56,779 nucleotides of DNA from Helochares maculicollis. Lineage: Eukaryota > Arthropoda > Insecta > Coleoptera > Hydrophilidae. Location: the NCBI GenBank assembly GCA_033557835.1, contig JAWQRO010000107.1:1-56779 (forward strand), in the 5' to 3' direction. A model generated the notes under the pieces. It had not been told where the DNA came from and did no database searches. It saw only the letters and a program-made list of their open reading frames with translations. Below, piece after piece: positions 1 to 12,689 of the stretch (position 1 is its first letter; each line of letters starts with the position of its first letter). Made by a program: the position numbers and the translations under genes.

Positions 1-265
1 TGAGAAATAAGGCCAAGCTAAAAGAACTAAAGGGAAGAACAGTATTGATTAATGAGGACTACACCAAAACAGAAAGAAGTAAACAGTTTTTTTCCAGCAA
101 AGACCAGAAGTTTTATGAGCGTGGGATCAATCTCCTGTCCGAAAGATGGCAAAAGGTATTGGACCAAAATGGAGAATATATCATTTAATAAAATGTTTAT
201 ACACCATAAAAAAATCGTGTTTAATTTTCACCAAAAAAAACGAAATTACTTTCCGAACAACCCTA
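1..265 (+). mobile_element. 3' end of a Tc1/mariner (mariner family) transposon, cut by the window edge
   Basis: Frame 3 reads without a stop from base 3 to a TAA at 187-189. Its last residues (SKDQKFYERGINLLSERWQK, then a VLDQNGEYII-type tail) match the C-terminus of mariner transposases, the DDD-type enzymes that cut and paste these elements at TA sites. The catalytic aspartates lie upstream, outside the window, so activity cannot be judged. The first 25 or so residues fit the family less well, which suggests mutation. The stop is followed by a short AT-rich tail and a terminal inverted repeat at 241-265. This is probably a mutated, non-autonomous copy. Family assignment is firm; the subfamily (mellifera or irritans type) is my inference from the C-terminus and the terminal repeat. 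Confidence 0.88.
241..265 (+). repeat. Right terminal inverted repeat of the mariner copy
   Basis: Read inward from the end, this is the complement of CGAAATTACTTTCCGAACAA plus CCCTA, which resembles the ends of mellifera-type mariners (a GGGTTGTTCGGAAAGT core). A TA dinucleotide follows, as expected for the target-site duplication. The exact last base is uncertain by one or two positions. Confidence 0.75.
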
Positions 266-1969
266 TACAAATCCGTTTGAAACTCAGCATCCGTTTGACG
301 GATTTACAGCAGAATCGCAATCGCAAACTTTAGGCAAAACTTCCTTTTGTAGAAAAGATCTATTACTATTAGTTGGCCGCACCTGACATACAATCTTTTA
401 TCTTAAAATTATTGTATTTGAAAACTAGCTTTGGTTTCATTGTTGTCGTCAAAATAGTGCTGAATAGTAAGAGGAATACCAGCAATAAATTTTCATTTAC
501 GGATGAAATATTTGCGCATAAGGTTTACTATTGTCAGCATTATTTGCACTTTAAATTTGCATAGGAATATAGAAACGACATATTGCATATTATCTATAGT
601 TGGTGATAGAATGATTCGTTTTCTCATTATTTAAGAGCCATTCTCTGTTTGCGTACTGTGGTGAACTGTTTCGCGTTTATCAAAGTTTCCTCTCGGAATT
701 ACTACTTTTCTTTCAAATAATTGTAAACAGCCTGCATAGTTAGCAGTCTTGCTTTAATACAGTGTGTTCCAAGGTTAATTGTTATCAGGATTTAAAAAAC
801 CATAACAAAATATATTATTTAAGATTTAAATAAAATAATATTACTAATGAGCATTACTTTTAAAACATACATAGTAGATTAAGCCCTTTTCGGCACTGTA
901 CACAAGCTAAAGTCATTTCATATTTAATCCTTGATGTAAATGCCAATCATGTCTAAACTTGCTTTTGGGAACTTTCTTATAAAATATTTATGATTTTAAT
1001 ATCATATGGGCAATGATGTTAAACGTAACTTTTTTCCAATATTTCACCGTACGGCGTTCATTTAAACAGACGTATAACATTTTGTCTGATTCGTCATCTC
1101 CCCCAATATTCATTCAAAGACGCATGACTTTATTTTACTTAATTGTTTTTATATCGTCAGGTATCCTTTCCTATTAGTTCAAATTGTTTCGGTCAGGTAT
1201 GTATTTTGACAATATTTTATATTTGGGCAATGCAATGATTCCAAAATAATTATCAACAAATACATATTGCCGTCTATTTAAATACTGGTTTTCCTCTAAT
1301 ATACAGCCTGATTCAAAATTAAGTTACAAAACTTAAAGCGGTGGTAGATATAAGACATAATATGCGATAGGTTTTTGTTTGCATTTTGGAGCATAATGAG
1401 TAACTGTTGGAATTCCCTATGACGTCGTCGTTCGAACAAAGACGAATTTTATCGGTATTTCAAATAATCACGCTTAAAGCATCTAGACTCGAAACTGACG
1501 AAATAATAAAAAAACTCACGTTGAAAAGAAATAAAGGCGAGCGAAAAAAGTTTACAGCCCAAATAATTTCAACCGGAGAAGAAAAAAAGCGCCACATGTT
1601 TGATTTTGCATGCATTTCAATTTGATTTTAATACATTATTTACTATTACGTAAGTTAGCTAAGCTTTTCTTTATGCCTTATTCAAAGGAAGACATATTTA
1701 CAAATATGTAAATCATCTAAACTTACTAAGCAAGAAACAAGAAAAACCATTATTTTATTGTAAGCAAGGTACTAAAATTGAAAGCGGATGCTCACCAAAC
1801 ACGTGAAGCGCAACAAATTTACAACTACCGACGCAAGAGAAGCGGTGCATGTTTTTCTGTCGTCGCAATATCATGAATTTGTACTATTAATTGTGATAGT
1901 AATTGACTGTAATCCATCGTATTTAAGTAGCCATCGAATGTTATCGATAAAAAATTAAGTTATTGTTTA
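266..1969. other. AT-rich intergenic stretch without a recognisable gene
   Basis: The short open frames here (for example 1407-1625, plus strand) show no domain, codon structure or known family. At 1302-1313 the string TACAGCCTGATT, followed by TCAAAAT, resembles the TACAGGGTGATT-like ends of some insect interspersed repeats, but no partner end was found. Confidence 0.6.
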
Positions 1970-2330
1970 TTTTGCAACGTATGTTGTAACCACTTTTCAT
2001 GCGGCGGTAATATAAAGCGATATTCTTTCAAAGTCACGTTCGACCTCCAGTTTAAAAAACAACGCGCTCGAATAAATTTTTACTTAAATGGTTGTTGATG
2101 TTCTTTTTTTTGTCTTTTTGTTATCACGAAGGTTTTGTGTTCGTGATGTATGATGTAATCGTCTTTCTTGCGGCGGAAGATAGTAATCCAATTTTTCAAA
2201 GATACATTCTGCTTTGATTGATTCGAAAAAACGTGGAGCTATTAAATTTTACTTCAATGGTTACTTATGTTCTTTTTCTGTTACCGTTTCTCTTTGATAT
2301 GAACGGTTTTGCGTTAATGAAAAAATTTAA
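1970..2330. repeat. Diverged tandem duplication, period 169 bp, two copies
   Basis: Copy one runs from about 1970 to 2145 and copy two from about 2139 to 2330. Anchors are offset by exactly 169 bases: GTATGTTGTAA (1979) against GTATGATGTAA (2148), GCGGCGG (2001 against 2170), and ACTTAAATGGTT (2082) against ACTTCAATGGTT (2251). The shared TATGTTCTTTTT-type tail is also in register. Copy two has a roughly 11-bp insertion near its end. No coding frame is conserved between the copies, so this is a non-coding duplication. Confidence 0.85.
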
Positions 2331-3120
2331 TCTGCAGGTCTTGAAGGATCTACCGACGTGATTGTGATACCGTTATTTTTATAGCAATAACGGTGTCGTT
2401 GTGTCTGCTTAATATTCTTTAACCCAGCATCGTCTATCGGCATCATTTCAATTATGTCAGGAGTCCCAAATAAGGGAAATTTTCAACATTTTTATTTTTT
2501 CTTAGAAAATACTAAGTCGTGATCACATTGGCGTTCTTATCGTGCGGATTAAGTAGTGGAAATGAATGCTGCAACACCCTGTACTTATAACCACTTATAA
2601 CGATCCAAGATCATGTTTCGTGAGTTAGTCTCAATTGTTCCTTTAGAGTCATCATAACAGCAAAAACTAAAACAATATTAAAGTATTGCGTCGCAAAACA
2701 TCCAAAATTTGATGCCTCATCGGTGATGGTTTTTCTTCGGCAGCTATTGTGTACTTTTCAAATGTCAGAAAGCTCCTAGATATGATTTATCAATAGATAA
2801 TTCATTATTAATACAATAAATAATGCAATTTGTAGCACAGTTTTATTTCTATTCACGTGTTCAATTATTAGCACAAAATTTACACATGAGCCACACTTTT
2901 CATGGCCTGGTGGGAAAGGTTCTTGATGTTTAGATAAAATAAATTATTGCCCAATTTGTTATTCACATTTCTAATAAAATGCCTAACAACGTCTTCATTT
3001 TGATCGTTTCCATTCCTTCATTCGAGATCTGCAAGTAATGTCAAATGTTTTGATTAATTGATCGGCAAACATATTTGTTCCGCAAACCTTATTGCTAACT
3101 GCGATAATGTGGCAAACAAA
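2331..3120. other. AT-rich intergenic stretch, nothing recognised
   Basis: No open frame of note, no RNA gene signature and no clear repeat were seen. Confidence 0.55.
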
Positions 3121-3139
3121 TTAATAATAATAATAAAAC

Positions 3140-3195
<56 letters not shown>

Positions 3196-3209
3196 GTAAT
3201 AATAATAAT
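3121..3209. repeat. (AAT)n microsatellite
   Basis: About 29 trinucleotide units of AAT/TAA with a few interruptions (an AAACT near 3136, a TACT near 3182 and a TAGT near 3195). This is an imperfect simple repeat likely to vary in length between individuals. Confidence 0.95.
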
Positions 3210-3837
3210 GGTAGGTTTAGATTAGTTAGTTAACGGTTACTGCACCCAGTATCTTCACTAAAGCAAGTGAATTTTCTTGTTCTTCTATACCATCCATTGA
3301 AGTACTTTTACATGTCCCTGATAAAATAGCCCAAAATACTATCTTTGGTACTAGATGTATCAAAAGTGTCTATTCTTTCTATACGGTCTTATTGCTATCG
3401 TCAAAACTAAATTAGATCTCGAAGTTGTCAACGTTCTTTTCTATTTCCTATCTATTGCCCTACAAGAGATTCGAAAAACAAAATAAAAAATTGTCCATAT
3501 TTCACCTACCGCTCCATGGAAGTCATCCCATGTTACGTAGCAAATAACGTTTTTTCATATCCTGCTCTGCAATGGAAACTTAAATAATAAATAAAAAGTT
3601 AACGAGATATTTCTCGCCCATATTTTGTCTACTGCTCTACGGAAACATACCATTCACCCATATGTAAGTAACGTGGCGAAAATTATTTTCTTCAAATATT
3701 GTATAAACTCTCCTCCATTAGACGACCGATACTAAAGTATTATAAAATATTATCAGGTAGTAAAGTATCAAACCCGAATATTCCGTAAATTTCTAATCAT
3801 ATGACTGCTGAAACAAAATTTTACTAGCAGCAAATAA
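3210..3837. other. AT-rich intergenic stretch, nothing recognised
   Basis: No supported gene. The left end may include further degraded sequence of the neighbouring retroelement fragment that is no longer recognisable. Confidence 0.5.
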
Positions 3838-4300
3838 ATGAAAAAGGCTTTATTGCGCTTCATGACAATCCAAAACAGAGTTTTGAACACTCCTATCGTT
3901 AAAATAATTAAAGTCGTGCTCTTAATTGCTTAAAAAATACCATTCAGCTCTTATACAGAAAAAATTGTTGCTAATGTGAAAATTACAATCTTTCGGCTAC
4001 ATACAATCTAGAATGTATTTTCAGAAGAAGAGAATGATAAACCAATGGCAGCCAGCTTACTGGTCAGTATTTTCTCATGTGTTCTTAACTCATGACATAG
4101 TATTATAGTAACTTTATTCCAGCGCTTTGAGAGCTACTTTTTGCAATCAAATCAAATACGATTAGTATATATCTTTGGTAGACAAGGTGGTATTTGCCTT
4201 CTTGTGAGTTTGAGTACCTTATCCAGTCGAATTCAGCTGCTCTCCCACCTTTCATTTCTTTTAGAGCAATTTCTACTTCAGCTGTTGGGACTTCTAGGAA
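3838..4300 (-). mobile_element. Decayed RTE-like non-LTR retrotransposon reverse transcriptase fragment
   Basis: On the minus strand three blocks in the right order match the reverse transcriptase of endonuclease-type LINEs, closest in my memory to RTE elements. Block one at 4226-4300 has PTAEVEIALKEMKGGRAAEF, the usual EEV..ALK.MK.GKA.G.D entry block with the conserved glycine altered. Block two at about 4022-4130, in another frame, has SKRWNKVTIIL followed by HEKILTSKLA. The KKGD...NYRPI stretch expected between these two motifs is missing. Block three at 3840-3854 has NKAFF, corresponding to the catalytic-motif KAFDS; the essential aspartate is replaced. Frame changes, stops and the lost block make it a dead fragment. 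No element end was identified. Confidence 0.7.
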
Positions 4301-5439
4301 GATTTTTGCTTCTGTTTTCTTTTTAGTATAGGCCTGCACCTGCATTGTCGCGCTTCTTTGCGTTGTATGAAAAGTTTTTTCATAAAAGAGCATGTAATAA
4401 CTAAACGACTTTTGTTAAATAGATCCATTTTTCATCAATGTGAATATATTCAATTAAGTCCCTAAAGTTTCTGAAGTGTGTTTGACAGCCAAAATTTTAT
4501 TCGTTTTTGTTCTGGTCTTTTCAATAAAAAATTATTTATTAGAACTTGAAACTCGTTTCATACAATTAGTATTTTTCAAAATACGATTTAAAAGTGATTA
4601 CGGGACTTCATTGGCATGAGTTGCAGCTTTTATGGTAACCATTTTATTAAGCAGAATAGTTCTAAGTTTACTAAGTCTTTCTTCATAATCTTTATACAAG
4701 ATTTACCCGCACAATTATCCCTGAATGTGTGATTTCGAAACCTTGAAATCGTCATTCAGGTCCAGTTAAAGTGATTTGTAGCCAAAACAATTTTCCATGT
4801 CTCCATTTTTTCGTTTTTCTTTTGCTGAATTAAAAACTTGACAATTGCAACTCAATCTTTAATAAATAAATATAACCCTTTGCGTTATTTTCACTGGAAA
4901 TAAAGTACTGAATTTTGCTCAGGGCAAAAAAACAGAAAATGGGTCGTAGCACGTTATAATTCCTGAATAACAAAAACTCTGTCAACATAAATAAGTGATG
5001 TCATAGAACATTGATTAAGTACTATTACTCTTCATAACTTAAAACGGCATCCGTGAATCATTCCGGTAAAACTGTTCACTTGCTACTGTTAATATGGGAC
5101 AGAAGCAGTGTATTTTTATGGTATATTACTTTCATAAAGCAACTTCAGAGTTACTTTTATAATCAGTTATAAAAATTTATTAAGAAGAACAAAAATGACA
5201 TGTGGGATGGTTTTTGTTAATCTAGCTAATCGCATTTTGTGTAGGTCATTTTTTTAACTTGTTTATCTGTCTATTGCTCGAAATTTTTAGTTTCACATTT
5301 AAATTTGGCCCTGTATAGAGAGGGATTTATCGGCGAAATCAATTAATAAGCAGAGTAATGAACAATGTATCGTTGGTTGCTGTTTTATGCACAAGAAAAT
5401 AGTTCGCACTAAAGAATATCATTTTCTACTTCAAAAATA
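4301..5439. other. AT-rich intergenic stretch, nothing recognised
   Basis: The first few dozen bases may be the 5' continuation of the decayed retroelement. Nothing else could be supported. Confidence 0.5.
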
Positions 5440-5960
5440 TGAGGCGAGAAACATGACGAAAGGCTTCGTATCTTTTGAGGAGGATCTCCTTTTATCGAGT
5501 GCAGGGCGAAATCGGAGCGGTCTTTACAAAGGTGTTATCGCTTAATGTGAATGGTTAAAATACTCTGCATATGGTAAGCGATATCGTCTGGATGGTCTAA
5601 ATGGCACTTTTCCAACATATAATTCAGACAACAGTTTAATGAAAAGTCTAGCCGAGTTGCAGCACAGGGGAAGCGTTCCCATGGTGACGCTGCAGCCGGG
5701 TTTTGCTCTGGGGTTGCTCGGTCTAGGGTTGTTCGTCCTGGGGGTGGCTTTGTGCAGTAGGGTGGCTGTCTGCTGTCGCTGCTTTCTACCCTCGCTTTGA
5801 TAATCGGACAATAACTTCTATTCCTGCTCATATTCAACTACATCAGGTGGAGGTTTATCCCATTTAGGAGAAAGCGAATGGAAATTTAGATGTTTTTCGG
5901 GAAATGCGAGCAAACCGGTGGAATTCCCTCAAACCCCGGTGAAGTCAGTCGGGGACCAAA
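5440..5960. promoter_or_regulatory. GC-richer island, possible regulatory module
   Basis: Base composition rises sharply against the surrounding AT-rich DNA, especially at 5640-5790. The palindromic string GTTCCCATGGTGAC at 5675-5688 resembles an RFX X-box (GTTNCCATGGNAAC type). Overlapping minus-strand open frames of 89 and 100 codons exist here but match nothing known and look like by-products of the composition. A regulatory role is inference; an unrecognised exon is the alternative. Confidence 0.3.
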
Positions 5961-8900
5961 AAATTTTTTTGATATTCTCTAAAACATATAACTATAGACC
6001 TTGAAGAACACCTAATTAGCATATTTGTCAATTAGGAAATAAGAAATCTCTACAAATAGATTTTGTAACCTGGAATGTTTTACACATAATTTTTTACGCT
6101 CGTGATTTTTTATATTAATATCTAAACTTCTTATAGTTTTAGTATTACTATTCGAAGTATAGTGAAGAGAAGGTATTGCGACCATGAAAAAATTTTATCT
6201 CAAGGTTTTGACGTTTTGAGTGCCTCTGGATCCATTTTGGCCATTTGTGGCAGATTAGTTGTAGCGGTCAAACCATTTGAGGTGAAGTGATGAGATTTGA
6301 CATACAGCTATTACCGCTGTTATATAAAGTTATATTGAAAATTAGCCTTTTATAATGTACTAAAATAGAATTGTTTATTTCGGATGAACTTGTTGAATAT
6401 TTTTATTGAAACATATATACATTGTGAAAAATTGAGAAAAGATTATTTTTATTTATGCATCGTGCGTAGGTTTTTGTTATTTAACTAGTATCTTGAGTGC
6501 AGACAGTCTAGATCTTTTCCAGGTTTTTCTCACAATTGTAAAATTTTTGTCAATTGTCAGTAAAATAACATAGTGTCTATTTTTCTCTTCTCTATAGATT
6601 TGCTATTAATATTACTTTTTATTGACATTAATTACGAATACGGAGATGGTTTCAGTATCGATCGTATTTAAAATTGTCGATATATAAAGAAGCTCAATTA
6701 TTTTTATATTTTCCTATTTTTTTATTTCAATTTTGGTTAAGCCAGATGCATATCATCATAAGGTCTCTTACGGAAATAAGGTAGCACAAACGAGTTTTAT
6801 TATCCTGTATTTGATATTCCTAATTTGTCTTAATGTTTCCTACAAAGCCTTTTATTATTTTTTAACCTTCTTAACTTCCAGAACCCGCCTGTCGGCTCTC
6901 GGCAGTTTTCAAGAGCAAATATTATCATTTCGTTAATTTGGAATAAAAACCAAACTCATTACCTGCTTAATGAATGCGTAAACATTCACGGTGGATCGTA
7001 AAAATTAACCACGAAAACATCTTAGATTTACTTATGCAAATTAAGATTTGTGAAGGATCTCGTTATTCTGCCTTTACGGGCATAAAAACAAGAGATTTAT
7101 TCTCCCCTAAAGTAAGGAGACTAGAAGAGAGAAGGAAGATCCGAGTGCGCACCTTCTTCTTCAAAGGCCATGAATAAAAATAATGAAGCTAATCACAATT
7201 AAACTGAAAAGCTTTATGCCTTTTTATCTACTCAAATTTTCGCTCGGATATAAAACTCCTTCCTTCGCTTCCCTCCGACATGTTTGAGTTTTGTGTCATC
7301 AAACGTTCGCATTTATATTTGTTTTTGGAATATTAAAAGGGTCGCCCTTCGCTGATGGCTCCTCGTTGAACACTCCTCGCTTTTCGCTCCTCATTGCCTG
7401 ATTTTCGTTGTTCATTCCGTGTAGTTTGGCTGCTTTTCTTTACAATATGTACTATCTCTCCTTTTTTCTTTATACTTTAACATTTCGTTCGCTGCTTCTA
7501 GCTCCTTAATTTTTTGTTTGCATTTTTGTGTAACTACATGCAGATTTCTTAGAGAAGAGCAGTTTTTTGCTAAAGCGGCTTCACTCGGAAATGTTAGTAT
7601 CTTTGTACTTTATCCAAGCAAGGCATTTCCTCGCTTTGTACTGTGTACTGTGTCCTTTCATCGCTTTTCCTAGGGCGACTCCTTGGAACCCCTTTTCTCC
7701 TACCGTTGTTAATTTTCGCATGTATGTCTTCGAGACAGAGAACTGCTTCAGATTAAATTTAGCTTGAAATTACTTCTAACTACAAATTTAGGGGTTGTAT
7801 TATAAGATATAATTTTCCTTTATAGGGGCGTAAGTTGTCCATTATGAATTTCACGGCCCCTTTCGTTATACCGCCTAGAATTGCCTTAAATTAATATTGG
7901 CTAATTTCGTTTTGCTGTTTGGTTGTGATTATTTATAGAAAATTAAAAAAAAACTGACTTTCTTTTTCCATTTTACCTTGTAATTGTTGCTGGTTATACA
8001 GCGTATAATGAAGTTCATTGCAATGAGATACGAAAAAGAAATTTATGTTTAGAGCTCCATTTTTATTAACAAACTGCGTTGCAAAAAATACTGACAAACA
8101 TACTTAATATCCTCTTACCCATTGCTCACTACCATAAATAGAAGAAACGAAAACCTATTTACTTGAGTTTCAGTCCACATTTAACTTCTCGACATAGCTC
8201 GACACCTTCATGTTTTTAATCGGTCATATTTTCCGGTGAACTTTATTGCTTAGTAACTCCAGTATTAAATATACATAAATAAGTTTGGCTAATTTAGTTA
8301 CAACAAATATTAAATCACATCTGTTATTTCTTGAATAGTGAACAAAAAACAACAAGTTAAATCGTTATAAATTATTAACAAAATATAGATTTGCGGGGAG
8401 TGAATATACAAAAGAAATAAAGAAGAAGTCAAAGTTGGTCAGTTTAACGCAGCCCCAGCTTGACCAATTCGAAAGCTATGAAAATATCGTTAACAGTAAA
8501 TATAGGTTCTGTAAGTGGCGCGCCTCATAAAATGTATTATTAGAGAAGGCGCGCAGTGCTGCAGAGCGGAGCGAGGAACAGCCCCTAAGCTCGAAGGGTG
8601 ATACCTTTCTTTGGTAGGTAACATTAAAGGAACAATAACAAACCATCTTTCTTCCGGGGTCCCACGATAGTTCTGAGATGAGAAATTGGTCCCCATCTCA
8701 GTCTCATAACTTTCCTCTCAGCAACCAACCCCTGCGACTTAAATTGAAGGATTTCATCTTCAGGGGGGTAGAGAGCATAATTCCATACGGAACGTATATT
8801 ATTTTCATAAATTTGGCGTATATCCGCCTGTATTTAAAATTCTCTTTTTACCGTCTAACATAAACCTCCTCTTCCATACATAAAACATTATGCAGCTCCC

Positions 8901-11900
8901 TTAATCCCCTCTTCATGCTGAACTTCTGTTTCAACAAACTAAGAGATTTAATATTTCATCGTAAAATTTATAATGCATTTAAATTTTCTTTGCCGAGCAG
9001 CTTCCGTTGCGTTTCGTTTAGAAATGTTGCTGGAGCCCAGGCGTAGAAAAACATATTGTTTATGGTAAAAGGTCACATCAAATAAGATTATTTCCAATTC
9101 CAGCCTTACCAAATTGAGTGTTTGAAATTTTATCTAAATTTTCAAAATATCCACATTTGTAGAGCTCAAAATTTTTACAACAAATAAAATAATCTGAAAA
9201 AATAAAGATATTAACATTGATTTTTAAGAAGTCTTAATTCGAATAACCTTAAATTAGGCAAATTCTCAAACTGATTCATACTACCAGAAGAGAATTTATT
9301 AATAACTTCGAGTGTACGCTGTTAGTGGCTTAATTCAGCAATTTAGCTAATTCTGATACATGAAATGTTAAATGTTCTACTACATTTAATTCCCGTGCAA
9401 GAATATGCAAACATTACAGAATGTAGAATGAAGTTGATTTTGCAAAATGTTAAGAGTTAAATAAAAGTCTTGCACAAAAAAATTAAGCTACTTTTCTTTA
9501 TTAGTATAGTTGATTTGATCTCGACTAAGAACAAAAACTTAAACTTTTTACTTGGAAAATTGAAAAAACTATCATAATGCCTAATTTTTATATTTTTATA
9601 TTGGTTGTCTCTGTTAAGAATAAATATGTTTGCCGAAGTTACCAATTATATGTTTACAGTTTTTTAAGTAACGGATTCACTGAATACAAGCTATATCATT
9701 GCAGTCATACACTTAAGGTTTTTAAGGGGAGTACATAATATGGAGATCTTAGACCTCTAATATAAGCGATATATTTTTTAGATAAGCTATGGCTACCCTT
9801 GAACAATGCATTTATGTTAATCTTGCAATTGTATTCACCAAGCACATGCTTAGTTGTTCCAAAAAGGGTGCCTGAATTATTTTGCCATGATTGTAGTAAC
9901 TACGCTTTGATGAACTTTACAAGATTTGCGGATTCCAAATCAATATGCTTCATAAAACTATTGATACCATTTTTTGCCTATTGATCTGTTTTAAAACCTA
10001 TAATATGCAAGAACTTGCCGTATTACCTTAGGACATGTTATTTAGTTCATTATTTGTTCGCTTTTACTGTTAAATTGAGGTATTTAATGGAAGTAGCTAT
10101 GTATTTTGAGTTTGATAGAAAATAATTTTATTGAGTGTTATATGACACTTACCAGAGCATAAGTATTAGGGACTAAAATAGATGTGTCCACGGGTAAGGT
10201 CCTAAAGGCCGAACGATTCTTTTTTTCTATCCATTTAGATAATTTTAAAATTTTTAAGTACTGTTAGTAAGGTAACTAAAACGAAATTCGAAATTTATAA
10301 TGACTTGTCTTTGAATCTGCTTTTGGTAACAAAAAAAATCTATTTATCACAGTTGGAATGTTCCTTTTTTCCATAATTTGTGTCTTTCTATATTCCCGTG
10401 TTAGAAATTTAGAAGTGTTTCGTTTCTTCTTTGTAGTATTTTATTTTACCTGCCAAGACCTAATGGAAAGAAGTTCTATGCCTCTCTATAACTTAAAGAG
10501 GATTGCATAAGACCCTAGCATGTATTATAAACGCGAGTCTAAATATCCTTTAAATATCCTTAATGGTTTCTGTTACTAAAACTGTGATTAATTCCATGAA
10601 AATCAAATTTATCGTTAACACCAACCCCCAGATATTTCAGAAATTAAGTCTTGTTAATCTCTCGTCTTTTAAGTTTACACAATAGCCATTGTTTTTTACA
10701 TTTCTATATCTTAACAACACCATGATGCTTCTTTTTTTAGAAATGTAAGTATGTACATTCAATAGTTTTTTTATTGATTACTTGCTATCAACAAAACTAA
10801 TAATAATAAACTAGTGCTACCAAAGCTAGAAGAAATCCATCCATTTATTTTCTGGTACCAAAAATATAATCAAACTCCATTTTGAACATTTGAACAATCT
10901 ACTTATTGATAACATTGCAGAACTGTAGAGTATAATTAATGGCCAAGTGGATAAACTTTTCATGAAAGCTGACACTTAATTTTTCCCTTTAAATCTGATG
11001 AAATAATTAAGTAACCCTTTTTTGGCCATAATGGGTAGATTGATGTCATTTGATATATTATCTATATCAGAAGAAGAATCATGCATATTCCAGTTTAGGA
11101 AGTGAAAGATTATATTAGGATTCTGTATCGTTTCAGCTGCAGCGAATACATCCAACTAACGGAGGAAGTTTTTGCAAATTTCACTGGTTCCAATGATTTG
11201 TTTCGAAGAAATACATCTAAGCAGAAGCAATTTTTTGATTTGTCATTATTTAGAAGACTTGCAATCAATTTATTAGGGATTTTGATTTTTAAATTTGGAA
11301 GTTGAAAGTATTTGTTTTCACTGAATCTGTACCAAATAGAGTTTCTTTATTTCTTGTTTGTCTTACAAGTGTGTATAACTATTAATTAACTGAGTTATCA
11401 AAGATCTAGATTATTTAATTAACTACGAGGGAGGATTCGTCCGTTCTACGGCAAGTCCTTCTATTTAGTTGGTATCTTGCTTTAAGGCAGGTTATGTTTC
11501 TCGGGGCTGTTAGTTAATTATTTGCGTTTGCCACTCAAGGCAATACATTTAAATTAAGAAAAAAATATGCGCCTCCATAATTACTCATCAAAAGCGAGTT
11601 ATGATATTCAGAGAAACACGCACTGACAAGTACTCAGGACAAAAAATACTACGAATTCTTGTCTGTAAGAAATAGTTTGACAGTGCTCGCGGGATGGACT
11701 TTTATTGTTTCAAAATTTGACAACTTGAAAAGCAGAAGCCTTTACGCAGCTTCTTCTGCTAAGAAGGACTATGTCTGCATTTTTCAAAATTTTCTTCATA
11801 ATCTTTAAATTTATATTCATAGTTTTGAAATTGAATACAACTTAAAATGCCCACTTACAATTATTATTGGTAACACATTTCTAAATTTAAAATCTAAAAA

Positions 11901-12689
11901 CTAAAACTAAAAAACAGATGCACTTACTACTGTTATAATGCGCAAAAAAGTATCAATAATCAATTAACGATGAAGCTCTAACGTAGATAAAATAACCTAA
12001 AACCCTTAAAATTGATGTATGCATGAGAGAAACGACCGAACAATTCACACGTATCATCGAAAAAACTCAAGAAAGTTCTCAGCTGCAAGCAAGCGAAATT
12101 GATAAATCTCAATATGAAGCCAATAATATGCCCAATCTCTAACAACTATTTTCAAATAAAAATGTTGACAATATATTTAATGGGATTACTACAAATTACT
12201 AATGAATCTTGACATAGTTTTTACTCAAAGTTAGGTGAAACATTTTATTATGAGAAATGCGAAATAAAAGTCGTCTAGACAAAAAATATATAATCTCTCT
12301 TAAAAAAGAACAGTGTAATAACATTTCGCATGACACTGGCGATGGCAGTGGTTAGTGTAAAATTTTACCGCGCTCTTATTGCAACCATCACGTAAACGAA
12401 ATAGCTACTAAAACAAAGTTTAATGTCCCTAAAACTATTATTAGAAATCTGATTAGTAGCTCTTCTCCTGTTCTCAACGAGAGAACCAAATATATGCAGA
12501 CAAGAAATACTAATTGCAAAACGCCTTTGAAGTGAGTAATTTATGTGCGTAATAAAATTGATAAACGCGATTAAGAGTGACGGAAATTTTTTTTGATGTG
12601 CCTTCAATTATTTGACTCCTACTTTCAATAGGTTTGTTTAGTCCTAATAGGTATTTAAATATAAAAACAGAAAAAAAAAGTCGAATCGG
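5961..12689. other. Long AT-rich intergenic stretch
   Basis: No gene was recognised. Pyrimidine-rich, CG-containing patches occur at about 7240-7480 and a GC-richer patch at about 8420-8800. An inverted pair AATTAACTA / TAGTTAATT bounds a segment at about 11416-11518. The open frames of 60-68 codons scattered here show no family resemblance. Confidence 0.5.

Noticed and set aside
52..333. 93-codon plus-strand open frame
   Set aside because: Out of frame with the mariner transposase tail, which explains the same bases better.
7240..7480. Recurring CTCGCTTTTCGCTCC-like words
   Set aside because: Too irregular to define a repeat unit, and may simply be pyrimidine-rich sequence.
11416..11518. 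Segment of about 100 bp bounded by AATTAACTA / TAGTTAATT, possible MITE
   Set aside because: The repeats are short and AT-rich, and no target-site duplication is visible. Chance is likely.
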